Shown: piece after piece, positions 17,388 to 26,154 of the stretch | Position numbering within the stretch: position 1 is the stretch's first letter | How the letters are laid out: every line of letters starts with the position of its first letter | Assembly (NCBI GenBank): GCA_944392965.1 | Contig: CALXYM010000001.1 | Coordinates: forward strand, 62,001-126,000 | Length of the DNA: 64,000 nucleotides | DNA from: an uncultured Spirochaetaceae bacterium | Lineage (GTDB): Bacteria > Spirochaetota > Spirochaetia > Sphaerochaetales > Sphaerochaetaceae | Direction of reading: 5' to 3' | The notes under the pieces: model-generated | What the model saw: the letters and a program-made list of their open reading frames with translations, nothing else | Database searches by the model: none | Told to the model about the DNA's origin: nothing | Made by a program: the position numbers and the translations under genes

Positions 17388-17393
17388 TCAATG

Positions 17394-17425
17394 AATAAGG
17401 GGCAGCTCATCAACTGCCCCTTATT
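17394..17425 (+). terminator. Strong bidirectional terminator
   Basis: AATAAGGGGCAG (17394-17405), loop CTCATCAA, CTGCCCCTTATT (17414-17425), a perfect 12-pair stem. It closes the hydrolase unit and, read on the other strand, the small membrane gene at 17449. Confidence 0.9.
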
Positions 17426-17448
17426 CCCATAGGTACGGTTTATTGGAT

Positions 17449-17619
17449 TTAGATTCCTATTATGTTTGCTATTCCGGCAAGAATTAAAATTACGCCAATA
17501 ACACGTAGAACCCAATTCAGGACAATCCAACCTACCGCTTTTGCTGTTGAATCCGTAATGTGCATGACTTTTCCAAATACGATTGCAACTAGTCCAATAA
17601 TAATCAAAACAAAACCCAT
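17449..17619 (-). CDS. Small two-helix membrane protein, 56 residues
   Basis: The minus-strand frame from ATG 17619 to TAA 17449 encodes 56 residues with two hydrophobic segments: 2-16 (GFVLIIIGLVAIVFG) and about 37-56 (LRVIGVILILAGIANIIGI). A polar loop between them has HITDSTAK. A good RBS (AAGGGG, 7 bases upstream) and a terminator directly after it support expression. No family is recognised; its size and layout resemble small stress or transporter-modulating membrane proteins. It stands alone between two convergent or tandem terminators. Confidence 0.7.
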   Translation of the reverse strand: MGFVLIIIGLVAIVFGKVMHITDSTAKAVGWIVLNWVLRVIGVILILAGIANIIGI

Positions 17620-17759
17620 TTTGAGCCCCTTTTACTTTTATTTATTGCTTTTCGAATGTGAGCGTTCCTGCTCCATATCCAACTAAGTAGGGGTATTGTA
17701 AAAACTCTATTGATAGGTTCTTATTGTCTCGGCAACCAAATGTTATAATAAAATAAAAA

Positions 17760-17785
17760 ACGGCTTGCCATTGAAAACAAACCGT
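17760..17785 (-). terminator. Terminator of the amino-acid ABC operon
   Basis: On the minus strand ACGGTTTG pairs with CAAGCCGT (one G-T wobble) across a 10-base loop and runs into TTTTTATTTTATT. Confidence 0.85.
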
Positions 17786-17800
17786 TCTTCTCTGTTTTTG

Positions 17801-18538
17801 TTATCCGTTAGTGAACCTTGAAAGGAATTCCTTTGTCCTTTCGCTTTTCGGATTATAGAAGATCTCCTTTGGAGAGCCTTCTTCCTCGATCTTTCCGTCT
17901 GACATGAACATCACGCGGCTTGAGATATCCCTTGCGAATGCCATCTCATGCGTGACAACAAGCATTGTCATTCCTGTCCGGGCAAGATTGCTCATTACAT
18001 CAAGTACTTCTCCTACCATCTCTGGGTCCAGTGCGGATGTAGGTTCATCAAAGAGCAGCACCTCTGGATCCATTGAGAGTGCACGTGCGATGGCAACCCT
18101 CTGTTTCTGTCCCCCTGAGAGCTGACGTGGTTTCGCGTTTATATACTGGTCCATGCCGACTTTCGTCAGATACTGCATAGCCTTTGCTTTCGCTTCCGTC
18201 TTGTTTCTTTTCAACGCGTGAGTTTGGCCTAATATGCAGTTGTCAAGAACGGTATAGTTGTTAAATAGATTAAATGATTGGAAAACCATGCCGACCCTTG
18301 TACGGTACGCATCCTCATTCACTTCTCCCTTCAGGATATCTTTTCCATGGTATAGTATGCTGCCTCCTGTGGCATCTTCGAGCATGTTTATACATCTGAG
18401 AAGGGTGGATTTCCCGCTTCCTGAAGAACCGATGATACTTATGACATCCCCCTTGTTCACTGAGAAGTCGATGTCTTTCAGGACCTTGTTATTGCCGAAA
18501 TCCTTCACAAGATGTTCTATTTTCAGGATCTCCTCCAT
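17801..18538 (-). CDS. Polar amino acid ABC transporter ATPase (GlnQ/HisP type)
   Basis: The 245-residue ATPase has Walker [13 protein letters not shown]-loop [13 protein letters not shown], signature [15 protein letters not shown], Walker [15 protein letters not shown] and the switch histidine in VTHEM. The [12 protein letters not shown] and ALSMDPE phrases are typical of the amino-acid group. Its ATG overlaps the permease stop by one base (TGATG). It powers the permease and binding protein encoded just upstream in the operon. Confidence 0.95.
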   Translation of the reverse strand: MEEILKIEHLVKDFGNNKVLKDIDFSVNKGDVISIIGSSGSGKSTLLRCINMLEDATGGSILYHGKDILKGEVNEDAYRTRVGMVFQSFNLFNNYTVLDNCILGQTHALKRNKTEAKAKAMQYLTKVGMDQYINAKPRQLSGGQKQRVAIARALSMDPEVLLFDEPTSALDPEMVGEVLDVMSNLARTGMTMLVVTHEMAFARDISSRVMFMSDGKIEEEGSPKEIFYNPKSERTKEFLSRFTNG

Positions 18539-19338
18539 CAGTGTGTTCCTCCCTTCTTCTCATCATATTTCGTAAGACCGCTTGTGAATGCAAGCATATC
18601 GGTTGTCGCAAGATCGAAATTTGATGGACCATCCATCTTCGATTCAACCCATCTGAGTATTCTTGAACATGCGAATGTAAGAATGAAGTAGATTATCATA
18701 GTGATGGTGGCCGCTTCAAAGTATGTATAGAGCGCTCCTGAGATGCTTCTGAACGTGAAGAAGAGCTCAACTGTTCCTATGATGGAGAGTACGCATGTAT
18801 CCTTGATGTTGATTATCAGGTTGTTTCCAATCTGAGGCATTACGTTTCTCAGGGCCTGTGGAAGTATCACAAGCATCATCGACTGGCTCTGTGAGAGTCC
18901 GATTGCTCTCGCTCCCTCCTTCTGTCCCGGATCAACGGAGAGGATACCACCTCTTACTGTCTCAGCCATGTAGGCTCCCGTGTTTATGGACACTATTATG
19001 ATTGCCGCTGTCCACATTCCGAGGTTTATATTGAAAAGGGAACTAGCTCCATAATATATGAATGCCGCCTGGAGCATCATAGGTGTTCCTCTGAATACCT
19101 CGACATAAGCCGTTAGAATTGCTTTTACAACCTTCAACAGCCCTCTTTTAAACAGACCATCTTTCTTCTTCGGTTCAATGGTCTGAACAAGGCCTACTGC
19201 GAATCCGATTACACAGCCAAGTGCTGTACAGATTATCGCAATGGCCATCGTAGTAGCAGCTCCCCTTAAAAGGGAGCCGCTGTAACGTTCGAGGATGTAG
19301 AGCATCCTCTGAAAGAAATTCATCTCTGCAAGTGTCAT
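18538..19338 (-). CDS. Polar amino acid ABC transporter permease (HisM/GlnP type)
   Basis: The protein has 266 residues and five to six membrane segments. The family elements are [16 protein letters not shown] near the N-terminus, [12 protein letters not shown], and the EAA loop [20 protein letters not shown]. It starts 11 bases after the binding-protein stop with a GAGG site. Probably a homodimeric channel since only one permease gene is present. The C-terminal tail of about 35 residues after the last segment ([18 protein letters not shown]) is longer than usual. Confidence 0.92.
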   Translation of the reverse strand: MTLAEMNFFQRMLYILERYSGSLLRGAATTMAIAIICTALGCVIGFAVGLVQTIEPKKKDGLFKRGLLKVVKAILTAYVEVFRGTPMMLQAAFIYYGASSLFNINLGMWTAAIIIVSINTGAYMAETVRGGILSVDPGQKEGARAIGLSQSQSMMLVILPQALRNVMPQIGNNLIINIKDTCVLSIIGTVELFFTFRSISGALYTYFEAATITMIIYFILTFACSRILRWVESKMDGPSNFDLATTDMLAFTSGLTKYDEKKGGTH

Positions 19339-19349
19339 TTCAACCTCAG

Positions 19350-20204
19350 TTACTGGTTAAGTGGCTGGACCTGGATTGCCTCATCCATCATCCTGTTGAA
19401 GTCCTCGACCGTGAGTGTGTCAAGCACGCTGTTGATGGCGTTGAGAAGTTCCGTGTTTCCCTTCCTTACGGAGATTCCAATATTGATTTCCTCTTCACTT
19501 ACCTGGAAGTCATCATCGCTTCCAGAGAAGTCGAGAAGCGTCATGTCTGGATAAACCATCAGCGCAGCCTGTGCTGTCGGCATATCCGTACATACGAGAT
19601 CGACTCTGCCACTGTTAAGCGCTACGAGCATCGCAGGGGCACTGTCCTGCGCGGGAAGGATGTTTGCATCTGGAATCTGAGGAAGACATACATCATACCA
19701 GATAGTTCCAAGCTGGCTTGTACACGTGGCTCCTGCTAGATCGCTTATTCCCTGAGCAGATGCATATGGACTGTTATTATTTGTAAGACATACGACGGTC
19801 GCATAGTAATAGGGGCTTGTGAAATCCACCATCTGCAGTCGGTCAGAGGTGATTGACTGCCCGGCAATGGCACAGTCTACAGTACCGCTCTGGACCGCAG
19901 GAACGAGGGAATCCCAGTCGAGACGTACGATCTCAAGATCGTATCCGATGTTCTCTGCGATGAGCTTTGCCATCATCACGTCATAACCATATGCATAATC
20001 CTGTGAACCTGAGATGGGAACAGCACCATTTGCATCTGTCGGCTGTGTCCAGTTATATGGAGCGTAACCGCATTCCATAGCAACCCTGAGTACAGGGCGT
20101 CCGGATGTACTTACTTCAGCGCTCTCAGAGGATCCCCCTGCGAAAGCGAACATGATTGCGAATATTGAAATCAAAACCAAAGCAACGATTCTCTTGTTTC
20201 TCAT
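19350..20204 (-). CDS. Amino acid-binding periplasmic protein (family 3 solute-binding protein)
   Basis: The 284-residue protein has a signal peptide (MRNKRIVALVLISIFAIMFA) ending FAGG-SSESAE with no lipobox cysteine. The mature part has the family 3 pattern: RVAMECGYAPYNW, GYDVMMAKLIAENIG, WDSLVPAVQSGTVDCAIAG, SITSDRLQMVDFTSPYY and a ligand lysine/arginine context VDLVCTDMPTAQ. The ligand is probably a polar amino acid. Start ATG 20204 has GGAGG upstream; the longer frame to 20249 would include the promoter-proximal leader. It is the first gene of the operon with permease and ATPase. Confidence 0.93.
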   Translation of the reverse strand: MRNKRIVALVLISIFAIMFAFAGGSSESAEVSTSGRPVLRVAMECGYAPYNWTQPTDANGAVPISGSQDYAYGYDVMMAKLIAENIGYDLEIVRLDWDSLVPAVQSGTVDCAIAGQSITSDRLQMVDFTSPYYYATVVCLTNNNSPYASAQGISDLAGATCTSQLGTIWYDVCLPQIPDANILPAQDSAPAMLVALNSGRVDLVCTDMPTAQAALMVYPDMTLLDFSGSDDDFQVSEEEINIGISVRKGNTELLNAINSVLDTLTVEDFNRMMDEAIQVQPLNQ

Positions 20205-20231
20205 AACTGCCTCCTGAGTATTATGCTGAGT

Positions 20232-20282
20232 ATTAAAATGTAAAAACAAAATAATGTCAATAAGTTATCAAGAAAACTTGAT
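20232..20282 (-). promoter_or_regulatory. Promoter and upstream palindrome of the amino-acid operon
   Basis: On the minus strand TTGACA (20260-20255), 17 bases, TTTAAT (20237-20232). Just upstream of the -35 is a palindrome ATCAAG-AAAA-CTTGAT (20267-20282), well placed for an activator or repressor. Confidence 0.6.
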
Positions 20283-20387
20283 GTTATTATTATAACAAAC
20301 TAAAATTAGAATATTTTCCTTTATCCGTTTTTCTTTTTTTCTTAGAATCTAATTATGACATCTATTCTTATATTATAGGAGGCTCGG

Positions 20388-21014
20388 ATGAAGATCACAT
20401 GGATCGGACATTCATGTTTCAAAGTGGAAAAGGAAGGCTTTTCAATTGTAATAGACCCTTATAAGGATTCCTATGTTCCAGGGCTGAAACCTGTAAGGAC
20501 TGAGGCGGACAGGGTGCTTTGTACGCATGAGCATGCTGACCACAACTTCCGTGAGGGGATCAGCATAGTACATGGAGAGGGCAGACCTCTCTTAGTGGAG
20601 GAAGTCGCGTCATTCCATGATGATGAGAATGGAAAGAAGAGGGGAGAAAACAGGATTTTCATCATCTCTGACGGAGAAGAGCGGATTGCGCATTTCGGTG
20701 ATCTGGGGACATTTCCTGAGAACCTTGAGCTATTTAAGGGTCTGGATGCTGTTCTGATTCCCGTCGGGGGCTACTATACCATAGACGGAGTGAAGGCTGC
20801 AGAACTGATTAAGAGAATAAAGCCTCGTATTGCCATTCCCATGCATTTTAAAAGTGTAGAGAAGGGATTTGGTTTCGATGTATTAAGTACCGTGAAGCCA
20901 TTTAGGGACTGTTTCGACAGGGTATTAGAAGTTGAGGAATGTACGCTAGACACGAGGATGGAGTATGGGGCAGAGGTTGTCATTCTAACACCGGAAAACG
21001 CTGTGAATAGATGA
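20388..21014 (+). CDS. Metallo-beta-lactamase-fold hydrolase (UPF0173-like)
   Basis: The 208-residue protein has the zinc motif THEHADH (about residues 46-52), an initial WIGHSCF, and later FGDLGTFPE and IPMHFKS with the remaining metal ligands. This belongs to the MBL group related to UPF0173 and UlaG. Function is not settled; such proteins hydrolyse small molecules or phosphodiesters. It has its own TATTAT -10 and AGGAGG site and is divergent from the amino-acid operon. Confidence 0.88.
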   Translation: MKITWIGHSCFKVEKEGFSIVIDPYKDSYVPGLKPVRTEADRVLCTHEHADHNFREGISIVHGEGRPLLVEEVASFHDDENGKKRGENRIFIISDGEERIAHFGDLGTFPENLELFKGLDAVLIPVGGYYTIDGVKAAELIKRIKPRIAIPMHFKSVEKGFGFDVLSTVKPFRDCFDRVLEVEECTLDTRMEYGAEVVILTPENAVNR

Positions 21015-21050
21015 TTTTTAACTTCCTGTTCTTCAAAACTAAATATTGTT

Positions 21051-21108
21051 TTGACATTACCTTGACTTGTTCTTCATAATTAAAGAAGGACTTAGCTTTT
21101 TCAAGTCC
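21051..21108 (+). promoter_or_regulatory. Promoter and 5' hairpin of the BMP operon leader
   Basis: TTGACA (21051-21056), 18 bases, CATAAT (21075-21080). The transcript would start near 21087, right at the hairpin GGACTT (21088-21093), 9-base loop, AAGTCC (21103-21108). Confidence 0.6.
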
Positions 21109-21141
21109 TCAAATCTATTTTAAGGAGGAAGCAGGGGAGAC

Positions 21142-21162
21142 ATGCCTGTTTTCCTTGCGTAG
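21142..21162 (+). other. Possible six-codon leader ORF before the BMP gene
   Basis: ATG at 21142 follows GGGGAG and AAGGAGG sites and encodes MPVFLA before TAG. The main ATG at 21168 begins 5 bases later and has little Shine-Dalgarno sequence of its own. Reinitiation or coupling is possible. A partial stem (GCAGG...CCTG) spans the leader start codon. Confidence 0.4.
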
Positions 21163-21167
21163 AGCGT

Positions 21168-22187
21168 ATGAAGAGACTATTTCTTGCTCTCGTTGTTCTT
21201 GTCGCATCGTGCGCAGTCGTTTTTGCCGGAGGTAGCAGTGAGACTGCCACATCATCCGATGAAGGTCAGTATAAAGTTGCTCTCATAATTGAGAATACGA
21301 TTGACGACAGGGGCTGGTGCCAGGCCATGCATGAGGGAATTCAGGGGGCTATAGAGCAGCTTCCCGGAAAGATCCATTATGAGTATTCTGAAAGGATGAC
21401 GACGGTGGATTCTGAATCGATCGCAAGGCAGTACATCGCTGATGGATTCGATCTCATCATTGCCCACGGTTCCCAGTACAGGAACATGGTTTCAGATCTT
21501 GCTTCCGAGTTCCCTGATGTCTCATTCGCATTTGGAACATCGAGTGATATCATAGCAGATAACGTGTTCACCTACATGCCAGAGTCAGAAGAGACGGGAT
21601 ATCTTTCAGGATTGATTGCCGGAATGTTGACGAAGGCTAATAACGTGGGACTCGTTGGCCCTGTGGACAGTGGAGATGCCGCTCGTTACAACAGGGGATT
21701 CATTCTTGGTGTACAGGCTGTGAATCCGGATGCGAAGGTTAATGTCGCCTATACCGGTAGTTTCTCTGATTATGTCCGTTCCGGAGAGCTTGCAACGACA
21801 CAGATCCTCGCAGGAGCAGATGTCCTCACAGGTTCTTCTCAGCAGGCGATTGGAGCTCTCAGGGCATGTGCCGAATATCCAGATGTCCTCTGGCTCGGAC
21901 AGGATCTTGCTCAGCTTGATACCCCGGAGGGACAGGCAAAGTGTGTTGCGGCTTCCGCATATAATTATACGGCTGTCGTGGTCGGTCTTATCGAGAGTCT
22001 TGATGAAGGTGTGAAGGGTGGAGTATGTATTCCTATGAACTTCAACAATGACGGGTTCGTATTTGATTACAATCCTGCACTTGAGAGCGTTGTGACAGAT
22101 GAGATAAGAGCTACTGTAGATGAGGCCATTGCCTCATTCAGGGCAGCACCTGGTGTTCTTGCCAACTGGGCAGACGTTCAGATCTGA
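21168..22187 (+). CDS. BMP-family nucleoside-type substrate-binding protein
   Basis: The 339-residue protein has a signal peptide ending VFAGG-SSETAT and the BMP/PnrA fold: KVALIIENTIDDRGWCQAMH, ARQYIADGFDLIIAHGSQY, FAFGTSSDI, ESEETGYLSGLIAGMLTK and IGALRACAEYPDVLWLGQD. BMP proteins bind purine nucleosides or related compounds. The lipobox cysteine common in this family is not at the junction (a Cys at residue 15 lies inside the hydrophobic core, VASCAVV), so lipidation is doubtful. First gene of an operon with a double ATPase and two permeases, separated from them by a hairpin. Confidence 0.92.
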   Translation: MKRLFLALVVLVASCAVVFAGGSSETATSSDEGQYKVALIIENTIDDRGWCQAMHEGIQGAIEQLPGKIHYEYSERMTTVDSESIARQYIADGFDLIIAHGSQYRNMVSDLASEFPDVSFAFGTSSDIIADNVFTYMPESEETGYLSGLIAGMLTKANNVGLVGPVDSGDAARYNRGFILGVQAVNPDAKVNVAYTGSFSDYVRSGELATTQILAGADVLTGSSQQAIGALRACAEYPDVLWLGQDLAQLDTPEGQAKCVAASAYNYTAVVVGLIESLDEGVKGGVCIPMNFNNDGFVFDYNPALESVVTDEIRATVDEAIASFRAAPGVLANWADVQI

Positions 22188-22198
22188 GTATATAACAA

Positions 22199-22232
22199 AA
22201 GGGCATCATTCCTATCGGGATCTGGTGCCCTT
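22199..22232 (+). terminator. Intercistronic hairpin after the BMP gene
   Basis: AAGGGCATC (22199-22207) pairs with GGTGCCCTT (22224-22232); inside it ATTCC pairs with GGGAT around loop TATC. TATCTTTACC follows. It lies between binding-protein and ATPase genes and should attenuate the downstream genes. Confidence 0.8.
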
Positions 22233-22254
22233 ATCTTTACCTTTAAGGAAGTAT

Positions 22255-23790
22255 ATGGAAGATAAGATTAAATCATTGAAGATGGAACATATCACGAAGC
22301 GCTTTCCCGGTGTCCTCGCTTCTGACGATATCTCTCTTAACGTGGAAGAAGGGGAGATTCTCGCTCTTGTAGGTGAGAATGGTGCGGGTAAGACTACTCT
22401 TATGAATATCTTGATGGGAATATACCAGCAGGATGAGGGCAGGATATTCATAAACGGGAAAGAGGTGCGTTTCCGCGGACCCGAGGATGCTTTCAAGGCT
22501 GGTCTCGGTATGGTTCATCAGCAGTATATGCTGGTACCGAACATGACCGTTACGGAGAATGTTGCCCTGGGGTATAAGAAGGCATGGAAACCTTTCCGTC
22601 TTGATCTTGAGATGGTCCGTGAAAGGGTGGAGGAGATCAGTTCCCGTTATGGCCTGGCGGTGAATCCTGATGCCTATATATGGCAGCTTTCGGTCGGTGA
22701 GCAGCAGAGGGTCGAGCTCGTGAAAACACTCTGCCTTGGTGCGAAATTCCTTATCCTTGATGAGCCTACTTCCGCACTCACTCCTCAGGAGACGGATGAG
22801 TTGATAGACCTGCTGAAGAAGATGAAGAGGGAGCTTTCAATAATCTTCATCTCCCATAAGCTCAATGAGGTGAAAGCCTTGAGTGACAAGGTCGTGATTC
22901 TTCGCCATGGGGCGGTCGTTTTCTCTGGAAACACCTCCGATTACTCTCCCAGTGAGATTGCAGCACTCATGACGGGACATGAGATCGTTCTCCCTGAGAA
23001 CAGGGAACCTGACATGCATGGAGATGTCGCTCTAGCAATAAGCGATCTATATGTCCGTTCTGACAGGGGATTCTTTGCCGTCAACGGTTTGAATCTCGAA
23101 GTCCGGGAAGGTGAGATCGTAGGTCTTGCCGGAGTCTCCGGAAATGGACAGAAAGAGCTGGCGGAGGCAATAAATGGATTAAGGCCGATAGAGAAGGGTA
23201 AGATAGAATTCTTCGGTGAGGATATCGCCAATAAAACTCCCTATTATGTCATCGAGCATGGAATGGGATATATTCCAGAGGAGAGGAACATCGAGGGAAT
23301 TGTCCCATCCTTCCAGATAAAAGAGAACTTCATCCTTAAAGACAGTGATGATGAGAAATTCGCCCGTCATCGTTTTCTTAAGAAGAAGGAGATCAACAGC
23401 AATGCGGAGATTCTTCGACAGAATTTCGATATCCGGTGTCCCGGAACCAATACCGCAGCAGGTGCCCTTTCAGGAGGAAACATACAGAAGGTCATACTTG
23501 CAAGGGAGATAACGAGGGCTCCGAAATTCCTTATCGCCGTTTATCCTACGCGAGGTCTGGATATGGGAGCCATAGAATTCATCCATCAGGAACTTCTGAA
23601 AAAGAGAAGAGAAGGAATCGGGATACTCCTGGTAAGTGAGGAGCTTGATGAGATCATGAACCTCTCAGACAGGATCGCCGTAATTTATAAAGGTGCCATA
23701 CAGAGCATTCTTCATCATGGAGAGGCCACAAAGAAGAGCCTTGGAATACTGATGGCTGGACTGGGAAATGAGGAGGAAAAGAATGACTAG
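22255..23790 (+). CDS. Tandem ABC ATPase of the BMP-type nucleoside importer
   Basis: This ATPase of 511 residues has two domains. Domain 1: Walker A GENGAGKTT, Q-loop VHQQYMLVPNMTVTEN, signature LSVGEQQRVEL and LILDEPTSALTPQE. Domain 2: degenerate Walker A GVSGNGQKEL, signature LSGGNIQKV and YPTRGLDMGAIEF. These are typical of NupO/YufO-like proteins. The ATG at 22255 follows AAGGAA; the frame reaches back to 22120 inside the BMP gene but without family residues. The stop overlaps the next permease start. Confidence 0.92.
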   Translation: MEDKIKSLKMEHITKRFPGVLASDDISLNVEEGEILALVGENGAGKTTLMNILMGIYQQDEGRIFINGKEVRFRGPEDAFKAGLGMVHQQYMLVPNMTVTENVALGYKKAWKPFRLDLEMVRERVEEISSRYGLAVNPDAYIWQLSVGEQQRVELVKTLCLGAKFLILDEPTSALTPQETDELIDLLKKMKRELSIIFISHKLNEVKALSDKVVILRHGAVVFSGNTSDYSPSEIAALMTGHEIVLPENREPDMHGDVALAISDLYVRSDRGFFAVNGLNLEVREGEIVGLAGVSGNGQKELAEAINGLRPIEKGKIEFFGEDIANKTPYYVIEHGMGYIPEERNIEGIVPSFQIKENFILKDSDDEKFARHRFLKKKEINSNAEILRQNFDIRCPGTNTAAGALSGGNIQKVILAREITRAPKFLIAVYPTRGLDMGAIEFIHQELLKKRREGIGILLVSEELDEIMNLSDRIAVIYKGAIQSILHHGEATKKSLGILMAGLGNEEEKND

Positions 23791-24874
23791 GAATTTCAAG
23801 ATAGCCTATAAGGTGGTGATAATACTGCTTGCCATCCTTGCAACAATTCTTCTCTCCTCTGTCATCCTCCTTATTCTCGGAGCGGATGTCTGGCGTACGT
23901 TCTACACGATAGTGATCACTCCGCTGACAAGGGTTGGCCATCTTACTGAGGTATGTGTCCGTGCTGTTCCCTTATGTATAATAGCCTTGGGGGTTGCGAT
24001 CGCGTACCGTTCAGGCATTGTAAATATCGGAGCAGAGGGGCAGATGGCGATGGGTATTCTCGGTTTTACCACTGTCGCACTTACCCTTCCTGATCTTCCC
24101 AAGCCTGTACTGCTTCCATTTGCCCTCTTTGCAGCTGTCGTCTCCGGTGGTCTCTGGGGCTTCATTCCTGGGATATTGAAGGCAAAGCTTCAGGTGTCGG
24201 AACTGCTATCAACTGTCATGCTCAACTATATCGCAGCTCAGTTCTATTCCTTCTGTCTCCGCGTTCCCATGCTCGATCCTGTGGAGGCTCTCTCTGGGGC
24301 AGGAACTCCTCAATCGGCCCGTCTTACGACGAATATAGAAATTGGAAGGATCACTGGTCGTCTGCATTATGGCATATTCATCGCACTTGTTCTTGCCGTA
24401 CTCGTTTATCTCTTCTTATGGAAGACGAGCTTCGGTTATAAGATGAGAGCAAGTGGAGCAGAACGGCGCGCTGCACGTTATGGGGGAATCAACGTGCCGT
24501 CATATATAACGCTTGCCATGGTGATATCAGGAGCTTTCGCAGGACTTGCAGGTGGTGTGGAACTTGCTGCTGTCCATAGAAGGGCGATAGAAGGCATTAC
24601 GAACAACTATGGATTCAGTGCCGTTGTCGTAGCCCTTTTCGGCATGCTTCATCCATTTGGAATAATCCCCGCATCCTTCTTTTTCGCTCTCCTGATATAC
24701 GGCTCCACTTTGACACCGCGTGCAGTCGGAGTACCCGCGAATATCGTGGATGTGATGCAAGGCCTCATAATCATCGTTATTGTCACCGTCCAGATGATAC
24801 TCCAGAACTCCTACCTTGAGGATAAGGTATGGCACTGGTATTCCGTTAGATTCAAGAAGGAGGAAGAGAAATGA
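23783..24874 (+). CDS. Nucleoside-type ABC permease, first subunit
   Basis: The 363-residue protein has about ten membrane segments. The YufP/NupP-like phrase FRSGIVNIGAEGQMAMG here reads AYRSGIVNIGAEGQMAMGI (residues about 72-90), and the ATPase-contact loop reads ASGAERRAARYGGINVPSY. The RBS AGGAGG lies at proper distance from ATG 23783, so this start is preferred over ATG 23768. It overlaps the ATPase stop. Confidence 0.92.
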   Translation: MTRNFKIAYKVVIILLAILATILLSSVILLILGADVWRTFYTIVITPLTRVGHLTEVCVRAVPLCIIALGVAIAYRSGIVNIGAEGQMAMGILGFTTVALTLPDLPKPVLLPFALFAAVVSGGLWGFIPGILKAKLQVSELLSTVMLNYIAAQFYSFCLRVPMLDPVEALSGAGTPQSARLTTNIEIGRITGRLHYGIFIALVLAVLVYLFLWKTSFGYKMRASGAERRAARYGGINVPSYITLAMVISGAFAGLAGGVELAAVHRRAIEGITNNYGFSAVVVALFGMLHPFGIIPASFFFALLIYGSTLTPRAVGVPANIVDVMQGLIIIVIVTVQMILQNSYLEDKVWHWYSVRFKKEEEK

Positions 24875-25815
24875 ACATCATCATAAACATACTTTCAATG
24901 ACCGTACCGTTTTCCGTGGCTCTCCTTCTTGCATCCCTTGGAGAGATGTTCAATCAGAGAAGTGGTGTATTCAACCTCGGCTGTGAGGGAATAATGGCCA
25001 TGGGTGCTTTCGTGGGGATGCTCATCCCGTTTTCAATCGGAGGAGGTGGTGCTGTCGCAGCAGGATGGAACTATCTGGGAATCCTTCTGGCTGCCGTCGT
25101 CGGTGCTCTTCTAGGGCTTTTCTTCGGAGTAGTTGTTGTCACGTTCCGCGCACCCCAGGGAATTGCTGGAATCGGTCTGCAGATGTTCGGCGTTGGAACG
25201 GCAGGAACACTTTTCAGGCATTTCGTGGGAGGAACGCAGTCCATCCCTGGCCTATCATCCAATCCTATTCCCTTTTTGTCAGATATACCGATAGTCGGGA
25301 GGATATTCTTCTCCCATAACATCATCGTCTATCTGGCGTTCCTCTTCGTTCCTGTAGCCTGGTACATATTGCAGAAAACGAGCTGGGGGCTGGAAGTAAG
25401 GGCCTGTGGTACATATCCCAGGGCTGCTGACAGCATGGGAATAAACGTCAACAGGATACGGTATGAGGCTCTTGCCGTAGGTGGTGCACTTGCCGGTCTT
25501 GCCGGTGCTTATCTCTCTGTGTGTCAGATAAAGATGTTCTCCGATGAGCTTATCGCGGGAAGGGGATTCATCGCGGTTGCACTCGTATATTTTGGACACT
25601 GGAAGCCTGTGAGGATCATGCTAGGAGCGCTTCTCTTCTCATTTACCCAGACGATACAGTATAACGTGCAGGGACTTGGTATAAACATTCCGTATGAGTT
25701 CTTCGTAATGCTCCCTTATGTTGTCGTTGTCGTTGTTCTGGCTTTCACGTCGAAGAATCAGACCACGAGCCCTGCGGCCCTTGGAAAGCCGTTTAACAGG
25801 GAAATAAGGACATGA
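24871..25815 (+). CDS. Nucleoside-type ABC permease, second subunit
   Basis: The 314-residue protein starts by ATGA overlap. It contains LGEMFNQRSGVFNLGCEGIM (about 23-42), the YufQ/NupQ counterpart, and the loop ACGTYPRAADSMGINVNRIR (about 184-203) contacting the ATPase. Eight or so hydrophobic segments. Last gene of the operon; a strong terminator follows 18 bases later. Confidence 0.92.
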   Translation: MNIIINILSMTVPFSVALLLASLGEMFNQRSGVFNLGCEGIMAMGAFVGMLIPFSIGGGGAVAAGWNYLGILLAAVVGALLGLFFGVVVVTFRAPQGIAGIGLQMFGVGTAGTLFRHFVGGTQSIPGLSSNPIPFLSDIPIVGRIFFSHNIIVYLAFLFVPVAWYILQKTSWGLEVRACGTYPRAADSMGINVNRIRYEALAVGGALAGLAGAYLSVCQIKMFSDELIAGRGFIAVALVYFGHWKPVRIMLGALLFSFTQTIQYNVQGLGINIPYEFFVMLPYVVVVVVLAFTSKNQTTSPAALGKPFNREIRT

Positions 25816-25833
25816 TTTGACCTCTTAAGGGGT

Positions 25834-25870
25834 AAAAGGGCGGGAAGATTTTTCATTATACCGCCCTTTT
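25834..25870 (+). terminator. Terminator of the BMP operon
   Basis: AAAAGGGCGG (25834-25843) pairs with CCGCCCTTTT (25861-25870), loop of 17 bases, then TTCATCC. Confidence 0.85.
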
Positions 25871-25962
25871 TTCATCCCTTTTATCCTATCTTTTTCGTAT
25901 TGTGCTTTCTCTGTCTCCTTTGTATTGCTATTTGCGACTTTTTTTCTAGTTTTAATTAAAAA

Positions 25963-26114
25963 TGATAACGTTTACATAAAAATATTTTAAAATTTAGTAT
26001 AAAATAATTCTATATATAATATATAATTACTATAGAGTATTACTTTAAAATAATGTTAAAAACATTTTATTAAAATAAAAACGTTTGACAATATCTGAAA
26101 AGTGGGCTTATGAT
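25963..26114 (+). promoter_or_regulatory. Promoter with two AACGTT-centred LacI-type operators
   Basis: TTGACA (26085-26090), 18 bases, TATGAT (26109-26114). AAACGTTT (26079-26086) overlaps the -35 and a second site TGATAACGTTTACA starts at 25963, about 115 bases upstream. The LacI-family regulator encoded in the operon (29301) is the obvious ligand. The surrounding 340 bases are very AT-rich and hold no gene. Confidence 0.6.
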
Positions 26115-26154
26115 TTATATGTAATGATTTAAACCTGAACAAATGGAGGTAGAT

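Noticed and set aside
21087-21167. Purine or preQ1 riboswitch in the BMP leader
   Set aside because: The leader has only one simple hairpin and lacks the conserved loops of these riboswitches as I know them.
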